DNA of 5,380 bases from an uncultured Clostridia bacterium (GTDB lineage: Bacteria; Bacillota; Clostridia; Lachnospirales; Lachnospiraceae). The stretch covers positions 1-5,380 of the forward strand of contig CAMZAI010000172.1 in assembly GCA_947304065.1 (NCBI GenBank), read 5' to 3'. Within the stretch, counting starts at the first letter, position 1. Every line of letters begins with the position of its first letter. This document shows, piece by piece, positions 1 through 5,380 of the stretch. The notes below the pieces were generated by a model. That model was not told the DNA's origin. It saw nothing but the letters and a program-made list of their open reading frames with translations, and made no database searches. The translations under genes and the position numbers were made by a program.

Positions 1-620
1 TCGTAGATATCCTCCAGCAGGAGGCTACCGAGGATATCGAAAAGATGGCGGCTATCTCGCCTTCTGACATGCCTTATTCAAAGACTGGTGTGTTCGAGAC
101 ATGGAAGAAGCGTATTCCCTGGCTGCTCTTACTGATGATCTCAGCCACATTTACCGGCATGATCATCTCAAAATACGAGGAGGCTTTAAGTGCCTGCCTT
201 GTGCTTTCAACATTCATACCGATGCTGATGGATACCGCCGGCAACAGCGGAAGCCAGGCTTCGGTTTCAATCATTCGTGCGCTTTCGCTCGATGAGATCG
301 AGTTTTCGGATATCTGGAGAGTTATCTGGAAAGAGATGCGTGTGTCTTTGCTGGTAGGTTCCACGCTTGCGGTTACCAACTTCGCAAAGCTCATGCTGAT
401 AGACAGAGTGGATGCCCCGATAGCATTTGTGGTATGCCTGACGCTGATCGTTACGGTATTTGTTGCGAAGCTGCTCGGCTGCTCGCTGCCCATGGTCGTA
501 AAGAAGTTCGGTTTTGACCCCGCAGTTACCGCGTCGCCTCTCATTACCACGATCGTTGACGCGCTCTCGATCCTGATCTATTTCAAATTCGCCGTTATGC
601 TTCTCGGCATAGCGGTATGA
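1..620 (+). CDS. mgtE: Magnesium transporter MgtE, C-terminal part (5' end outside window)
   Basis: This is the transmembrane half of an MgtE-family Mg2+ channel, which imports magnesium across the cytoplasmic membrane. The reading frame is open from base 3, and the window begins in the conserved linker VDILQQEATEDIEKMA that leads from the CBS/plug-helix region into the pore. Five hydrophobic segments follow: IPWLLLLMISATFTGMIIS, a second with the family motif FIPMLMDTAGNSGSQAS, VSLLVGSTLAVTNFAKLML, FVVCLTLIVTVFVAKLLG, and a last one with FDPAVTASPLITTIVDALS. The Asp in TTIVDALS (codon 558-560) corresponds to the pore Asp of TM5 that binds Mg2+ in characterised MgtE. The cytoplasmic N domain and CBS pair are not visible, so the Mg2+-sensing part cannot be judged. 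The ATG at base 45 is internal, since homology continues upstream of it. It ends 25 nt before argS and probably shares its transcript. The family call is very secure; a paralogue with a different cation preference is possible. Confidence 0.95.
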   Translation, partial: VDILQQEATEDIEKMAAISPSDMPYSKTGVFETWKKRIPWLLLLMISATFTGMIISKYEEALSACLVLSTFIPMLMDTAGNSGSQASVSIIRALSLDEIEFSDIWRVIWKEMRVSLLVGSTLAVTNFAKLMLIDRVDAPIAFVVCLTLIVTVFVAKLLGCSLPMVVKKFGFDPAVTASPLITTIVDALSILIYFKFAVMLLGIAV

Positions 621-632
621 ACTATTATTTTT

Positions 633-637
633 GGAGG
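633..637 (+). promoter_or_regulatory. Ribosome binding site of argS
   Basis: GGAGG lies 8 nt before the ATG at 646. It decides the argS start: the in-frame TTG at 631 overlaps this site and cannot be the initiation codon it serves. Confidence 0.85.
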
Positions 638-645
638 AAGATTTA

Positions 646-2448
646 ATGAACACAGTCTTAGAGCTGATCTCGGAAAAACTTAAATCGGCATTTACCGCAT
701 GCGGTTACGAGGAAAAGTACGGTACCGCGGCAGTATCGAACCGACCCGATCTTTGTCAGTACCAGTGCAACGGAGCGCTGGCTGCCGCGAAGCAGTATCA
801 TAAGGCGCCTATCGCCATCGCGGGCGAGATCGCGGAAAAGCTTGCCGGAGACGGGTTTTTCTCGAAGGTTGAAGCCGTAAATCCCGGCTTCCTTAATCTC
901 AATATCAGCAATAAGGCTCTTGCGGAATATCTCAATCAGATGGCAAAGAGCGAGAATCTCGGCTTTGAGCCCGCCAATACCGGTAAGACCGCGATCGTTG
1001 ACTACGGCGGAGCCAATGTTGCGAAGCCTCTCCATGTAGGACATTTACGTCCCGCCATCATCGGTGAATCCGTAAAGCGCCTGCTTGATTTTGACGGCTA
1101 TAAGACTATCGGCGACGCACATCTCGGAGACTGGGGAACGCCTATCGGACTGATCTTTACCGAGATGCAGGTTAGATTCCCGGATCTGGTTTACTGGGAT
1201 GAGAACTATACCGGAGAATATCCTAAGGATTGTCCCGTTTCTTTAAAGGAACTCGAGGAAATATATCCGTTTGCCAGCGCAAAGTCCAAAGAGGACGAAG
1301 AGTACAGGGCGAAGGCACGTCAGGCTGTCTTTGAACTACAGAACGGCAGGAGAGGCTATATGGCCCTCTGGAAGAAGATCATGGAGATCTCGAAGGCCGA
1401 TCTGAAGAGAAACTATGACAACCTGAACGTTCATTTCGAGCTCTGGTACGGCGAGAGCGACGCAGATCCGTACATCGTTCCCATGATCGAGGACCTGAAG
1501 AAGAAGGGTATTGCCAAGATCAGTGAAGGCGCTCTCGTTGTAGACGTCAAGGAAGAATCGGACAATAAGGAGATGCCTCCCTGCATGCTGCTCAAGTCGG
1601 ACGGCGCGGTAGGCTACGATTCCACCGATCTCGCGACGATCGTTCAGAGACAGAAAGATTTTTCACCGAGCAAGATCATATATGTTGTCGACAAGAGACA
1701 GGGACTTCATTTCGAGCAGGTATTCCGCGCAGCAAGAAAGGCCGGGATCGTAGGAGACGATACTGAACTGTTCTTCCTCGGCAACGGTACGATGAACGGC
1801 AAGGACGGCAAGCCTTTCAAGACCCGTGACGGCGGCGTAATGAGACTTGAGTTCCTGGTAAGGGACATTTCCGACAAGGTTCTCGAGAAGATGGCAGACC
1901 GCGACATGGAAGAGGAAGAAGCGCAGGAGATCTCGCGCATGGTAGGCCTCGCGGCGCTCAAATACGGCGATCTTTCGAACCAGGCCACCAAGGACTACAT
2001 TTTCGATATCGACAGATTTACTTCATTCGAGGGCAATACAGGACCTTACATCCTTTATACAATGGTCAGGATCAAGTCGATCCTTGAGAAGCTGGCTTCT
2101 GCGGAAGGTACTTCGATCGACAAGATCCGCAACGACGTAACCTTCGGCAATTTCAAGATGGGCAGGACAGCAAGAGAGTACGGAGCGAGCGAAGTGGACC
2201 TTATGCTTTCGCTTACCGGATTCTCGGAGTCGATCCACAAGGCGGCTGACGAATGTGCGCCTCACAAGATCTGCGCATTTGTATACGATCTGGCCGATAA
2301 ATTCAATTCCTTCTATCATGACAATAAGATCGTGACCCAGGAGGACGTGAATGTCCGCAACGAGTGGGTATGCCTGATCGTAGATGTGCTCACCGCTCTC
2401 GAGATCTGCATGGATCTGCTCGCGATCAAGGTACCCGACCGCATGTAA
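646..2448 (+). CDS. argS: Arginyl-tRNA synthetase (class I, ArgRS)
   Basis: ArgRS attaches arginine to tRNA-Arg using ATP in the cytoplasm. The 600-aa protein is complete and near the usual bacterial length (E. coli about 577 aa). Residues 1 to about 110 form the ArgRS-specific N-terminal domain that contacts the tRNA D-loop. The class I HIGH signature is HVGH at residues 130-133 within AKPLHVGHLRP. The KMSKS-equivalent loop is GKPFKTRDGG at 388-397, the form used by many ArgRS that lack a canonical KMSKS. The stem-contact region ALKYGDLSNQ sits near residue 437, and the helical DALR anticodon-binding domain follows from about residue 465, with EGNTGPYILYT at its start. The protein ends KVPDRM, matching the typical ArgRS terminus. 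The ATG at 646 is chosen because GGAGG stands 8 nt upstream. The gene follows mgtE closely and has no promoter of its own that I can see. No intrinsic terminator is evident immediately downstream. Nothing in it looks truncated or damaged. Confidence 0.97.
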   Translation: MNTVLELISEKLKSAFTACGYEEKYGTAAVSNRPDLCQYQCNGALAAAKQYHKAPIAIAGEIAEKLAGDGFFSKVEAVNPGFLNLNISNKALAEYLNQMAKSENLGFEPANTGKTAIVDYGGANVAKPLHVGHLRPAIIGESVKRLLDFDGYKTIGDAHLGDWGTPIGLIFTEMQVRFPDLVYWDENYTGEYPKDCPVSLKELEEIYPFASAKSKEDEEYRAKARQAVFELQNGRRGYMALWKKIMEISKADLKRNYDNLNVHFELWYGESDADPYIVPMIEDLKKKGIAKISEGALVVDVKEESDNKEMPPCMLLKSDGAVGYDSTDLATIVQRQKDFSPSKIIYVVDKRQGLHFEQVFRAARKAGIVGDDTELFFLGNGTMNGKDGKPFKTRDGGVMRLEFLVRDISDKVLEKMADRDMEEEEAQEISRMVGLAALKYGDLSNQATKDYIFDIDRFTSFEGNTGPYILYTMVRIKSILEKLASAEGTSIDKIRNDVTFGNFKMGRTAREYGASEVDLMLSLTGFSESIHKAADECAPHKICAFVYDLADKFNSFYHDNKIVTQEDVNVRNEWVCLIVDVLTALEICMDLLAIKVPDRM

Positions 2449-2551
2449 GGCTTTTGTGACTTGAGGTTTGCACTCCCGTTAGGGAATAAAGAAGACTGGT
2501 GCGCTAGTTACGTAAATGGCGAGGAATCAGAATCGGCTAAAAGCCGATTCT
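2449..2551 (+). other. Leader/spacer between argS and the ATPase gene, possibly structured
   Basis: The spacer up to the next start codon is 121 nt, longer than the other operon-like junction here. It has no T-tract terminator and no convincing sigma-A promoter; TTGAGG at 2461 has no good -10 partner. Its first half can fold weakly: GCAC (2470-2473) pairs with GTGC (2499-2502), and inside that TCCC (2474-2477) pairs with GGGA (2482-2485) around a GTTA loop. The second half carries a strong perfect hairpin, listed separately. I cannot match the region to a known riboswitch or small-RNA family. Confidence 0.35.
2529..2551 (+). repeat. Perfect 10-bp inverted repeat (RNA hairpin) abutting the ATPase ribosome binding site
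   Basis: AGAATCGGCT (2529-2538), loop AAA, then AGCCGATTCT (2542-2551): a fully complementary 10-bp stem. The 3' arm ends immediately before the Shine-Dalgarno stretch AAAGAGGAG. No T-run follows, so it is not a standard intrinsic terminator. In mRNA it would sit as a stable stem just upstream of the ribosome binding site, where it could affect ribosome loading, serve as a protein target, or protect a processed 5' end. The structure is seen directly; its function is inference. Confidence 0.75.
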
Positions 2552-2560
2552 AAAGAGGAG
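2552..2560 (+). promoter_or_regulatory. Ribosome binding site of the ATPase gene
   Basis: AAAGAGGAG ends 9 nt before the ATG at 2570. It supports that start over the in-frame ATG at 2516, which has no purine-rich site in front of it (preceding bases GCTAGTTACGTAA). Confidence 0.75.
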
Positions 2561-2569
2561 CAAAGAGTA

Positions 2570-3877
2570 ATGTTTATTGGGCGAAAAGACGAATTAAAGC
2601 AGCTGGAGAACATTTACGCCAACGAACACAGCAACGTACTCGTGATCTATGGCAGGGCAGGCATCGGAAAGACAACTCTTGCGCTTAAATTCTGTGAGAA
2701 GAAGCATTATATATACTATAAGGCCGGCGATGTAAGCGAGGACGAGCAGATAAAGGGGATAGAGAAGGCTGTCATCGAGAAGATGCACGAACCGTCGGAT
2801 ACCAAGACTGTGCTGGTCATCGACGAATTCAGATTTGCCGCGACTCCGGAGCTTAAATCCGGACTCATGAAGCTGATAAGGGAAGAGCAGACCTACGGAA
2901 GATACATGGTATTGCTGCTTTCCTCGTCGGTTAACTGGATCGAGAATTCGATGGTTGCCGAGAACAAGGATTTCGCGCGCTTTATCACGGGTATATTTAA
3001 GATAAAGGAACTGAGCTTTGCCGAGACGGTAGAGTGGTTCCCGAAGTCGACCGCGTCAGACTGCGTTATGATCCGTGCCATTCTGGGCGGCGTGCCCAGA
3101 TACTTAAAGCTCTGGCAGGAGAACAGAAGAATAAGGGAGAATCTTCTGAGCCTTTTCTTCAGTCCCGACGCACCTCTGCTCAATGAAGCCGAATATCTGC
3201 TGAAGCTCGAGCTACGTGAGCTCGGAGCCTACAATACGATACTTACGGCGCTTGCCACCGGCAGGAACAAGCTGAACGACATCTTCGAGTATACGGGCTA
3301 CGGCCGCGCGAAGATCAGCGTTTACCTGAAGAACCTGTCCGAGATGGATATCGTCGAGAAGGTTTATTCCGTAAGCGTTCGCAACGCAGAGAATACAAAG
3401 AAGGGCGTATACAGGATCAAGGACAACTTCCTTAATTTCTATTATGCTTACGTATTCCCGAACATGTCCGACATCGAGACCGACAACGGCAAATACATTT
3501 ACAACAAGCTCTTTGTGCCCGACATGGGACGCTTTATGAGAAAGAGTTTCTCGGATGTCTGCAGGGAGTATCTCGAGATCATGTCCAAATACAAGAAGCT
3601 CGGGCGCAATTACACCGAATGGCAGTCCTGGTACGGCAAAAAGGGCATTCTCGATATCGTCGGAACGGACAGTGAGAAGAACATGCTCGTCGGCATGTGC
3701 TTCTATTCGGATAAGTCCGCCGATTTCGACCAGCTCGATGAATTTAAGCTTCTGGTCGAGGAAGCCGGCATCAGACCGAAAAAGCTCTGTCTGTTCAGTA
3801 AGAGCGGCTTTGAGCCCGATCTCGCACGGTACGCGAAGGAAGAGAATATCATGACGGTTTCTCTTGCGGACTTGTAA
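2570..3877 (+). CDS. ATP-binding protein: P-loop ATPase, winged helix and degenerate DUF234-like domain
   Basis: This 435-aa soluble protein resembles the bacterial/archaeal ATPase family (ATPase_2 plus DUF234), whose biological role is largely unknown. It opens with the family-typical MFIGRKDELKQLE. Walker A is GRAGIGKT at residues 28-35, Walker B is VLVIDEF at 81-87, and a sensor-1-like LLLSSSVNWIENS lies at 115-127. Residues about 216-270 form a winged helix-turn-helix (GAYNTILTAL through IVEKVY). The linker YRIKDNFLNFYYAYVFPN is characteristic of the family. The C-terminal part (about 320-435) matches the DUF234 restriction-endonuclease-like fold. There GILDIV keeps an Asp (362), but the expected E-x-K strand reads GMCFYS (375-380), lacking both Glu and Lys, so nuclease activity is unlikely. 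I recall similar loss in related Lachnospiraceae proteins. The start at 2570 rests on the GAGGAG site and the family N-terminus; starting at 2516 would add 18 residues that do not look like the family. It lies between argS and a promoter-led surface gene, so context gives no function. Confidence 0.88.
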   Translation: MFIGRKDELKQLENIYANEHSNVLVIYGRAGIGKTTLALKFCEKKHYIYYKAGDVSEDEQIKGIEKAVIEKMHEPSDTKTVLVIDEFRFAATPELKSGLMKLIREEQTYGRYMVLLLSSSVNWIENSMVAENKDFARFITGIFKIKELSFAETVEWFPKSTASDCVMIRAILGGVPRYLKLWQENRRIRENLLSLFFSPDAPLLNEAEYLLKLELRELGAYNTILTALATGRNKLNDIFEYTGYGRAKISVYLKNLSEMDIVEKVYSVSVRNAENTKKGVYRIKDNFLNFYYAYVFPNMSDIETDNGKYIYNKLFVPDMGRFMRKSFSDVCREYLEIMSKYKKLGRNYTEWQSWYGKKGILDIVGTDSEKNMLVGMCFYSDKSADFDQLDEFKLLVEEAGIRPKKLCLFSKSGFEPDLARYAKEENIMTVSLADL

Positions 3878-3894
3878 TCTGAGGTTTTGTTCGG

Positions 3895-3923
3895 TTGACA
3901 TCTCATATGCGTATTGATAGAAT
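3895..3923 (+). promoter_or_regulatory. Sigma-A type promoter for the SH3-domain membrane protein gene
   Basis: A consensus -35 box TTGACA (3895-3900) is followed by a 17-nt spacer and a -10 box TAGAAT (3918-3923, one mismatch to TATAAT). Transcription would start near 3930, giving a leader of about 20 nt that just includes the GGAGG site. The in-frame TTG at 3895 is part of the -35 box, not a start codon. The strength suggests constitutive, housekeeping-sigma expression separate from the upstream ATPase gene. Confidence 0.85.
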
Positions 3924-3933
3924 TATCAGTGTT

Positions 3934-3938
3934 GGAGG
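3934..3938 (+). promoter_or_regulatory. Ribosome binding site of the SH3-domain protein gene
   Basis: GGAGG stands 10 nt before the ATG at 3949 and fixes this start, which also places a signal peptide at the N-terminus. Confidence 0.8.
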
Positions 3939-3948
3939 TTTTTATAAG

Positions 3949-4998
3949 ATGGATCTTTTAAGGAAGACCGGTCTTGCCGGTATTTTAAAATATATTTTTC
4001 TCGCAGCGGTACTCGTGACCGCGATAGGCTTCGCTTCCGCGCATGAGGTTCATGCGGAGGGAGAAGAGGACAGCTGGGTTTATTATGTCGGCGTTGCGAA
4101 CGGCACTGTTAACGTCCGCTCGGGCCCCGGCGTTGAATACGATCAGATCACCGATGCTTCGAACGAAAAGCTGAAGCTTTCCGCACAGGAAGAGGTTACG
4201 ATCATCGGCGAGGCACCTTCTTCGGAGGGCAAGATCTGGTACAACATCAAGTTTGAGCGCAACGGCATTACCTATAAAGGATATGTAACAAGCTCTTACG
4301 TATCGAAGGACGAGACCCGTACGATCACTCCTTCGCCCACACCTTCGCCCACGCCCACACCTTCGCCGGCACCCACGCCTACGGATGCTCCGACAGAGGT
4401 TCCTTCACCCTCGCCCACACCCGGACCAGAAGAGGGTAACGGCACCACACGTGATGAGATCTTCAAGATCATCCTTATCGTGATCGTGATCGCAATCCTG
4501 ATCCTTATCGGACTGATCGTTTACAAGCTTCTCCGCGACCGCAAGGCCGGTTCCGAGGACGCTGCGTCACGCAAGGTAGACAGACTGAAGAAGCTGAACC
4601 TCGACAACCGCGAGAGCGGCAAGAAGGTTCCTCAGATAAAGAGACTCGACATCGAATCATCAGCACCCGAAGAAGTAAGACAGGACGTATATTACAAGAA
4701 TTCTTACGATTCCGGCGAGGACGACTTAAAGCGCAACGCCGAGAAGGATACCGATGAGCGCAGAGCACTCCGCGCGGCCATCGACCGCCTCCAGGAGCAT
4801 GATATCGTATATCATACGACCTACGGAGAGGGCGAGGTATTCGATAACTCCGATGTTAAGCTGATCGAGGTTCGTTTCGGAAATGATATGAGATTCCTCA
4901 AGAAGGACCAGCTCGTTGCAAAGAGAGAGCTGCTGATCATCGACGGCGAGGATCAGAGCATTGCAAAGAGACGCAATAAGAGAAGAACAAATAAATAA
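3949..4998 (+). CDS. Membrane-anchored bacterial SH3-domain protein with cytoplasmic Tudor/CarD-like tail
   Basis: I recognise domains but not a named gene. Domain order in the 349 aa: basic N-terminus and hydrophobic core with probable cleavage after VHA (residue 36); an SH3b domain at about 52-118 with the hallmark NVRSGPG (55-61) and closing GYVTSSYV, a fold that often binds cell-wall peptidoglycan; a Pro/Thr/Ser stalk (125-164) of TPSPTP repeats; a transmembrane helix at about 172-195; then a charged cytoplasmic tail. Near its end, residues 285-325 (VYHTTYGEGEVFDNSD, then IEVRFGNDMRFLKKDQL) resemble the small beta-barrel found at the C-termini of UvrD/PcrA-type helicases and in CarD-like proteins, where it binds RNA polymerase or nucleic acid. 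The tail ends in a basic stretch, KRRNKRRTNK. RDRK just after the helix fits inside-positive topology. It has its own strong promoter and is followed by a probable terminator. A link between wall sensing and an intracellular partner is inference; an adhesin or stress-surface protein is the alternative. Confidence 0.85.
   Translation: MDLLRKTGLAGILKYIFLAAVLVTAIGFASAHEVHAEGEEDSWVYYVGVANGTVNVRSGPGVEYDQITDASNEKLKLSAQEEVTIIGEAPSSEGKIWYNIKFERNGITYKGYVTSSYVSKDETRTITPSPTPSPTPTPSPAPTPTDAPTEVPSPSPTPGPEEGNGTTRDEIFKIILIVIVIAILILIGLIVYKLLRDRKAGSEDAASRKVDRLKKLNLDNRESGKKVPQIKRLDIESSAPEEVRQDVYYKNSYDSGEDDLKRNAEKDTDERRALRAAIDRLQEHDIVYHTTYGEGEVFDNSDVKLIEVRFGNDMRFLKKDQLVAKRELLIIDGEDQSIAKRRNKRRTNK
4328..4431 (+). 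repeat. Low-complexity repeat encoding the Pro/Thr/Ser stalk
   Basis: Repeated CCCACACC and TTCGCC units encode (T/S)P dipeptides. The clearest copy is the 14-mer CCCACACCTTCGCC at 4336-4349 and 4354-4367, an 18-bp (six-codon) period that keeps frame. Such tracts can expand or contract by slippage, changing stalk length without breaking the gene. Confidence 0.75.
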
Positions 4999-5027
4999 AT
5001 ATTCAAAATCTTGAACTTTTTGGGCTC

Positions 5028-5067
5028 CCGATATGCGGTTACAACCCGCATAAATACGGCATTTTTT
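5028..5067 (+). terminator. Probable intrinsic terminator after the SH3-domain protein gene
   Basis: TATGCGG (5032-5038) pairs perfectly with CCGCATA (5046-5052) around a 7-nt loop. The stem can be extended, with small bulges, by CCGA (5028-5031) pairing with T5055 and CGG (5057-5059). TTTTTT at 5062-5067 follows two bases after the extended stem. It lies 30 nt after the stop codon. The bulged lower stem makes it less than ideal. Confidence 0.65.
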
Positions 5068-5088
5068 ATGGTTACATTTTTGGTTACA
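5037..5088 (+). repeat. Three direct copies of GGTTACA
   Basis: GGTTACA occurs at 5037-5043 (in the terminator loop), 5070-5076 and 5082-5088. The last two have a 12-bp period (GTTACA, 6 nt, GTTACA), roughly one helical turn plus one base, as seen for tandem response-regulator half-sites. The role is unproven. Confidence 0.45.
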
Positions 5089-5152
5089 AAAGTATTGATT
5101 ATGTGTTTAAAAAGGGTAAAGAGATTTACCAAATTGGTTTAAATTTTTGTAA
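5084..5152 (+). repeat. Nested inverted repeats in AT-rich intergenic DNA
   Basis: GGTAAA (5115-5120), loop GAGA, TTTACC (5125-5130) is a perfect 6-bp hairpin. ACCAA (5128-5132) can instead pair with TTGGT (5134-5138), sharing ACC, so the two foldings exclude each other. Outside these, TTACAAAA (5084-5091) is complementary to TTTTGTAA (5145-5152). In DNA this AT-rich such matches can arise by chance, so this could be an operator, a structured leader or nothing. Confidence 0.3.
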
Positions 5153-5154
5153 AT

Positions 5155-5198
5155 ATGTATCCAAAATGTATCTTTATTCCGTTAAAATTTAGTTAACA
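5155..5198 (+). promoter_or_regulatory. Candidate promoter with tandem 11-bp-period repeats upstream of the last gene
   Basis: ATGTATC occurs at 5155-5161 and 5166-5172, exactly 11 bp apart. A second pair, TTAAAA (5182-5187) and TTAACA (5193-5198), is also 11 bp apart and resembles the direct-repeat PhoP/OmpR-family box (TTAACA, 5 nt, TTAACA). TAAAAT at 5183-5188 is one mismatch from a -10 box, with no good -35 about 17 nt upstream; the ATGTATC pair covers that position, as an activator would. If correct, transcription would start near 5195 with a leader of about 60 nt. The repeats are seen; the regulatory reading is inference. Confidence 0.35.
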
Positions 5199-5243
5199 TG
5201 GTGGAAAAGTTATTCCGCGCGTTGCAAAAAAACATATATTTTT

Positions 5244-5249
5244 AGGAGG
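5244..5249 (+). promoter_or_regulatory. Ribosome binding site of the last gene
   Basis: AGGAGG, a full consensus site, stands 8 nt before the ATG at 5258 and makes this short partial reading frame credible. Confidence 0.85.
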
Positions 5250-5257
5250 AAGACGAA

Positions 5258-5380
5258 ATGAAGAGATTTTCATGGAAAAAGGTTGTCAGTCTCGTCGTTG
5301 CTTTAGCCCTCGTGATCGGAGGTATTAACCTCGGAGCAAGGAAGGTTTCCGCTGAAGGCGAAGATCAGCCTTATTCTGTT
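5258..5380 (+). CDS. N-terminus of an exported protein (3' end outside window)
   Basis: Only 41 residues are visible, too few to assign a function. They form a classical Sec signal peptide: basic start MKRFSWKK, hydrophobic core VVSLVVALALVIGGINLGA (residues 9-27), and probable cleavage after VSA (residue 32). The mature start EGEDQPYSV closely recalls the EGEEDSWVYYV that follows the signal peptide of the preceding SH3-domain protein. Both may therefore be surface proteins of similar type, though acidic AEGE-like mature starts could simply be a habit of this organism. The consensus ribosome binding site and the stop-free frame to the window end support a real gene. It lies 259 nt beyond the upstream gene, behind a probable terminator, so it likely has its own promoter. 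Confidence 0.85.
   Translation, partial: MKRFSWKKVVSLVVALALVIGGINLGARKVSAEGEDQPYSV

Noticed and set aside
6..38. 9-bp inverted repeat GATATCCTC ... GAGGATATC with an inner CCTCC/GGAGG pair
   Set aside because: It lies inside the conserved MgtE linker, where codons for VDI, EAT and EDI force this sequence; protein constraint explains it.
74..550. Open frame on the - strand opposite mgtE
   Set aside because: The + strand carries unmistakable MgtE motifs across the same bases, so the antisense frame is incidental.
2516..2569. Longer N-terminus for the ATPase from the ATG at 2516
   Set aside because: It has no ribosome binding site and adds 18 polar residues before the family-typical MFIGRK start; the 2570 start has GAGGAG at good spacing.
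3212..3901. Long open frame on the - strand (229 codons) opposite the ATPase
   Set aside because: It is a shadow of the ATPase coding strand, with no ribosome binding site or recognisable domain; the + strand protein is clearly real.
3895..3948. TTG start for the SH3-domain protein at 3895
   Set aside because: The TTG is part of a consensus -35 box (TTGACA-N17-TAGAAT) and would precede the transcription start.
4328..4431. Short regular repeats considered as a CRISPR array
   Set aside because: The units are too short, have no spacers and encode a continuous TPSPTP linker in frame.
5235..5240. TATATT as a -10 box for the last gene
   Set aside because: It sits only 3 nt before the ribosome binding site, so a transcript from it would start inside or beyond that site, and no -35 box lies at proper spacing.

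Overview
The window is a stretch of bacterial chromosome with all genes on the + strand. The protein sequences (a clostridial-type MgtE, an ArgRS with a GKPFKTR signature, an ATPase/DUF234-like protein, and exported proteins with a TPSPTP-type linker) and the strong AGGAGG-type ribosome binding sites suggest a Gram-positive anaerobe of the class Clostridia, probably Lachnospiraceae. This placement is inference from protein style, not from a marker gene.

Layout: (1) bases 1-620 hold the C-terminal membrane half of an MgtE magnesium channel/transporter whose 5' part lies outside the window. (2) Bases 646-2448 hold a complete arginyl-tRNA synthetase, argS, 25 nt downstream with its own Shine-Dalgarno, so probably co-transcribed with mgtE. 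(3) A 121-nt spacer ends in a perfect 10-bp hairpin touching the ribosome binding site of the next gene. (4) Bases 2570-3877 encode a STAND/AAA-like ATPase with a winged helix and a C-terminal DUF234-like nuclease fold that appears to have lost its catalytic residues. (5) A textbook sigma-A promoter (TTGACA-N17-TAGAAT, 3895-3923) starts a new unit. It drives a 349-aa single-pass membrane protein: signal peptide, extracellular bacterial SH3 domain, Pro/Thr/Ser stalk, transmembrane helix, and a cytoplasmic tail ending in a small Tudor/CarD-like beta domain. (6) A 259-nt intergenic region holds a probable intrinsic terminator, then very AT-rich DNA with several direct and inverted repeats. (7) From 5258 a second exported protein begins and is cut by the window end; its signal peptide ends in the same AEGE context as its neighbour.

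The first part is housekeeping (Mg2+ uptake, tRNA charging). The ATPase is an accessory protein of unknown role. The last two genes look like cell-surface functions under their own promoters. No mobile element, CRISPR array, tRNA or rRNA was seen. The parts most worth a second look are the SH3-TM-Tudor-like protein, the hairpin before the ATPase, and the repeat-rich upstream region of the last gene. None of them is strong enough to be called a new system from this window alone.
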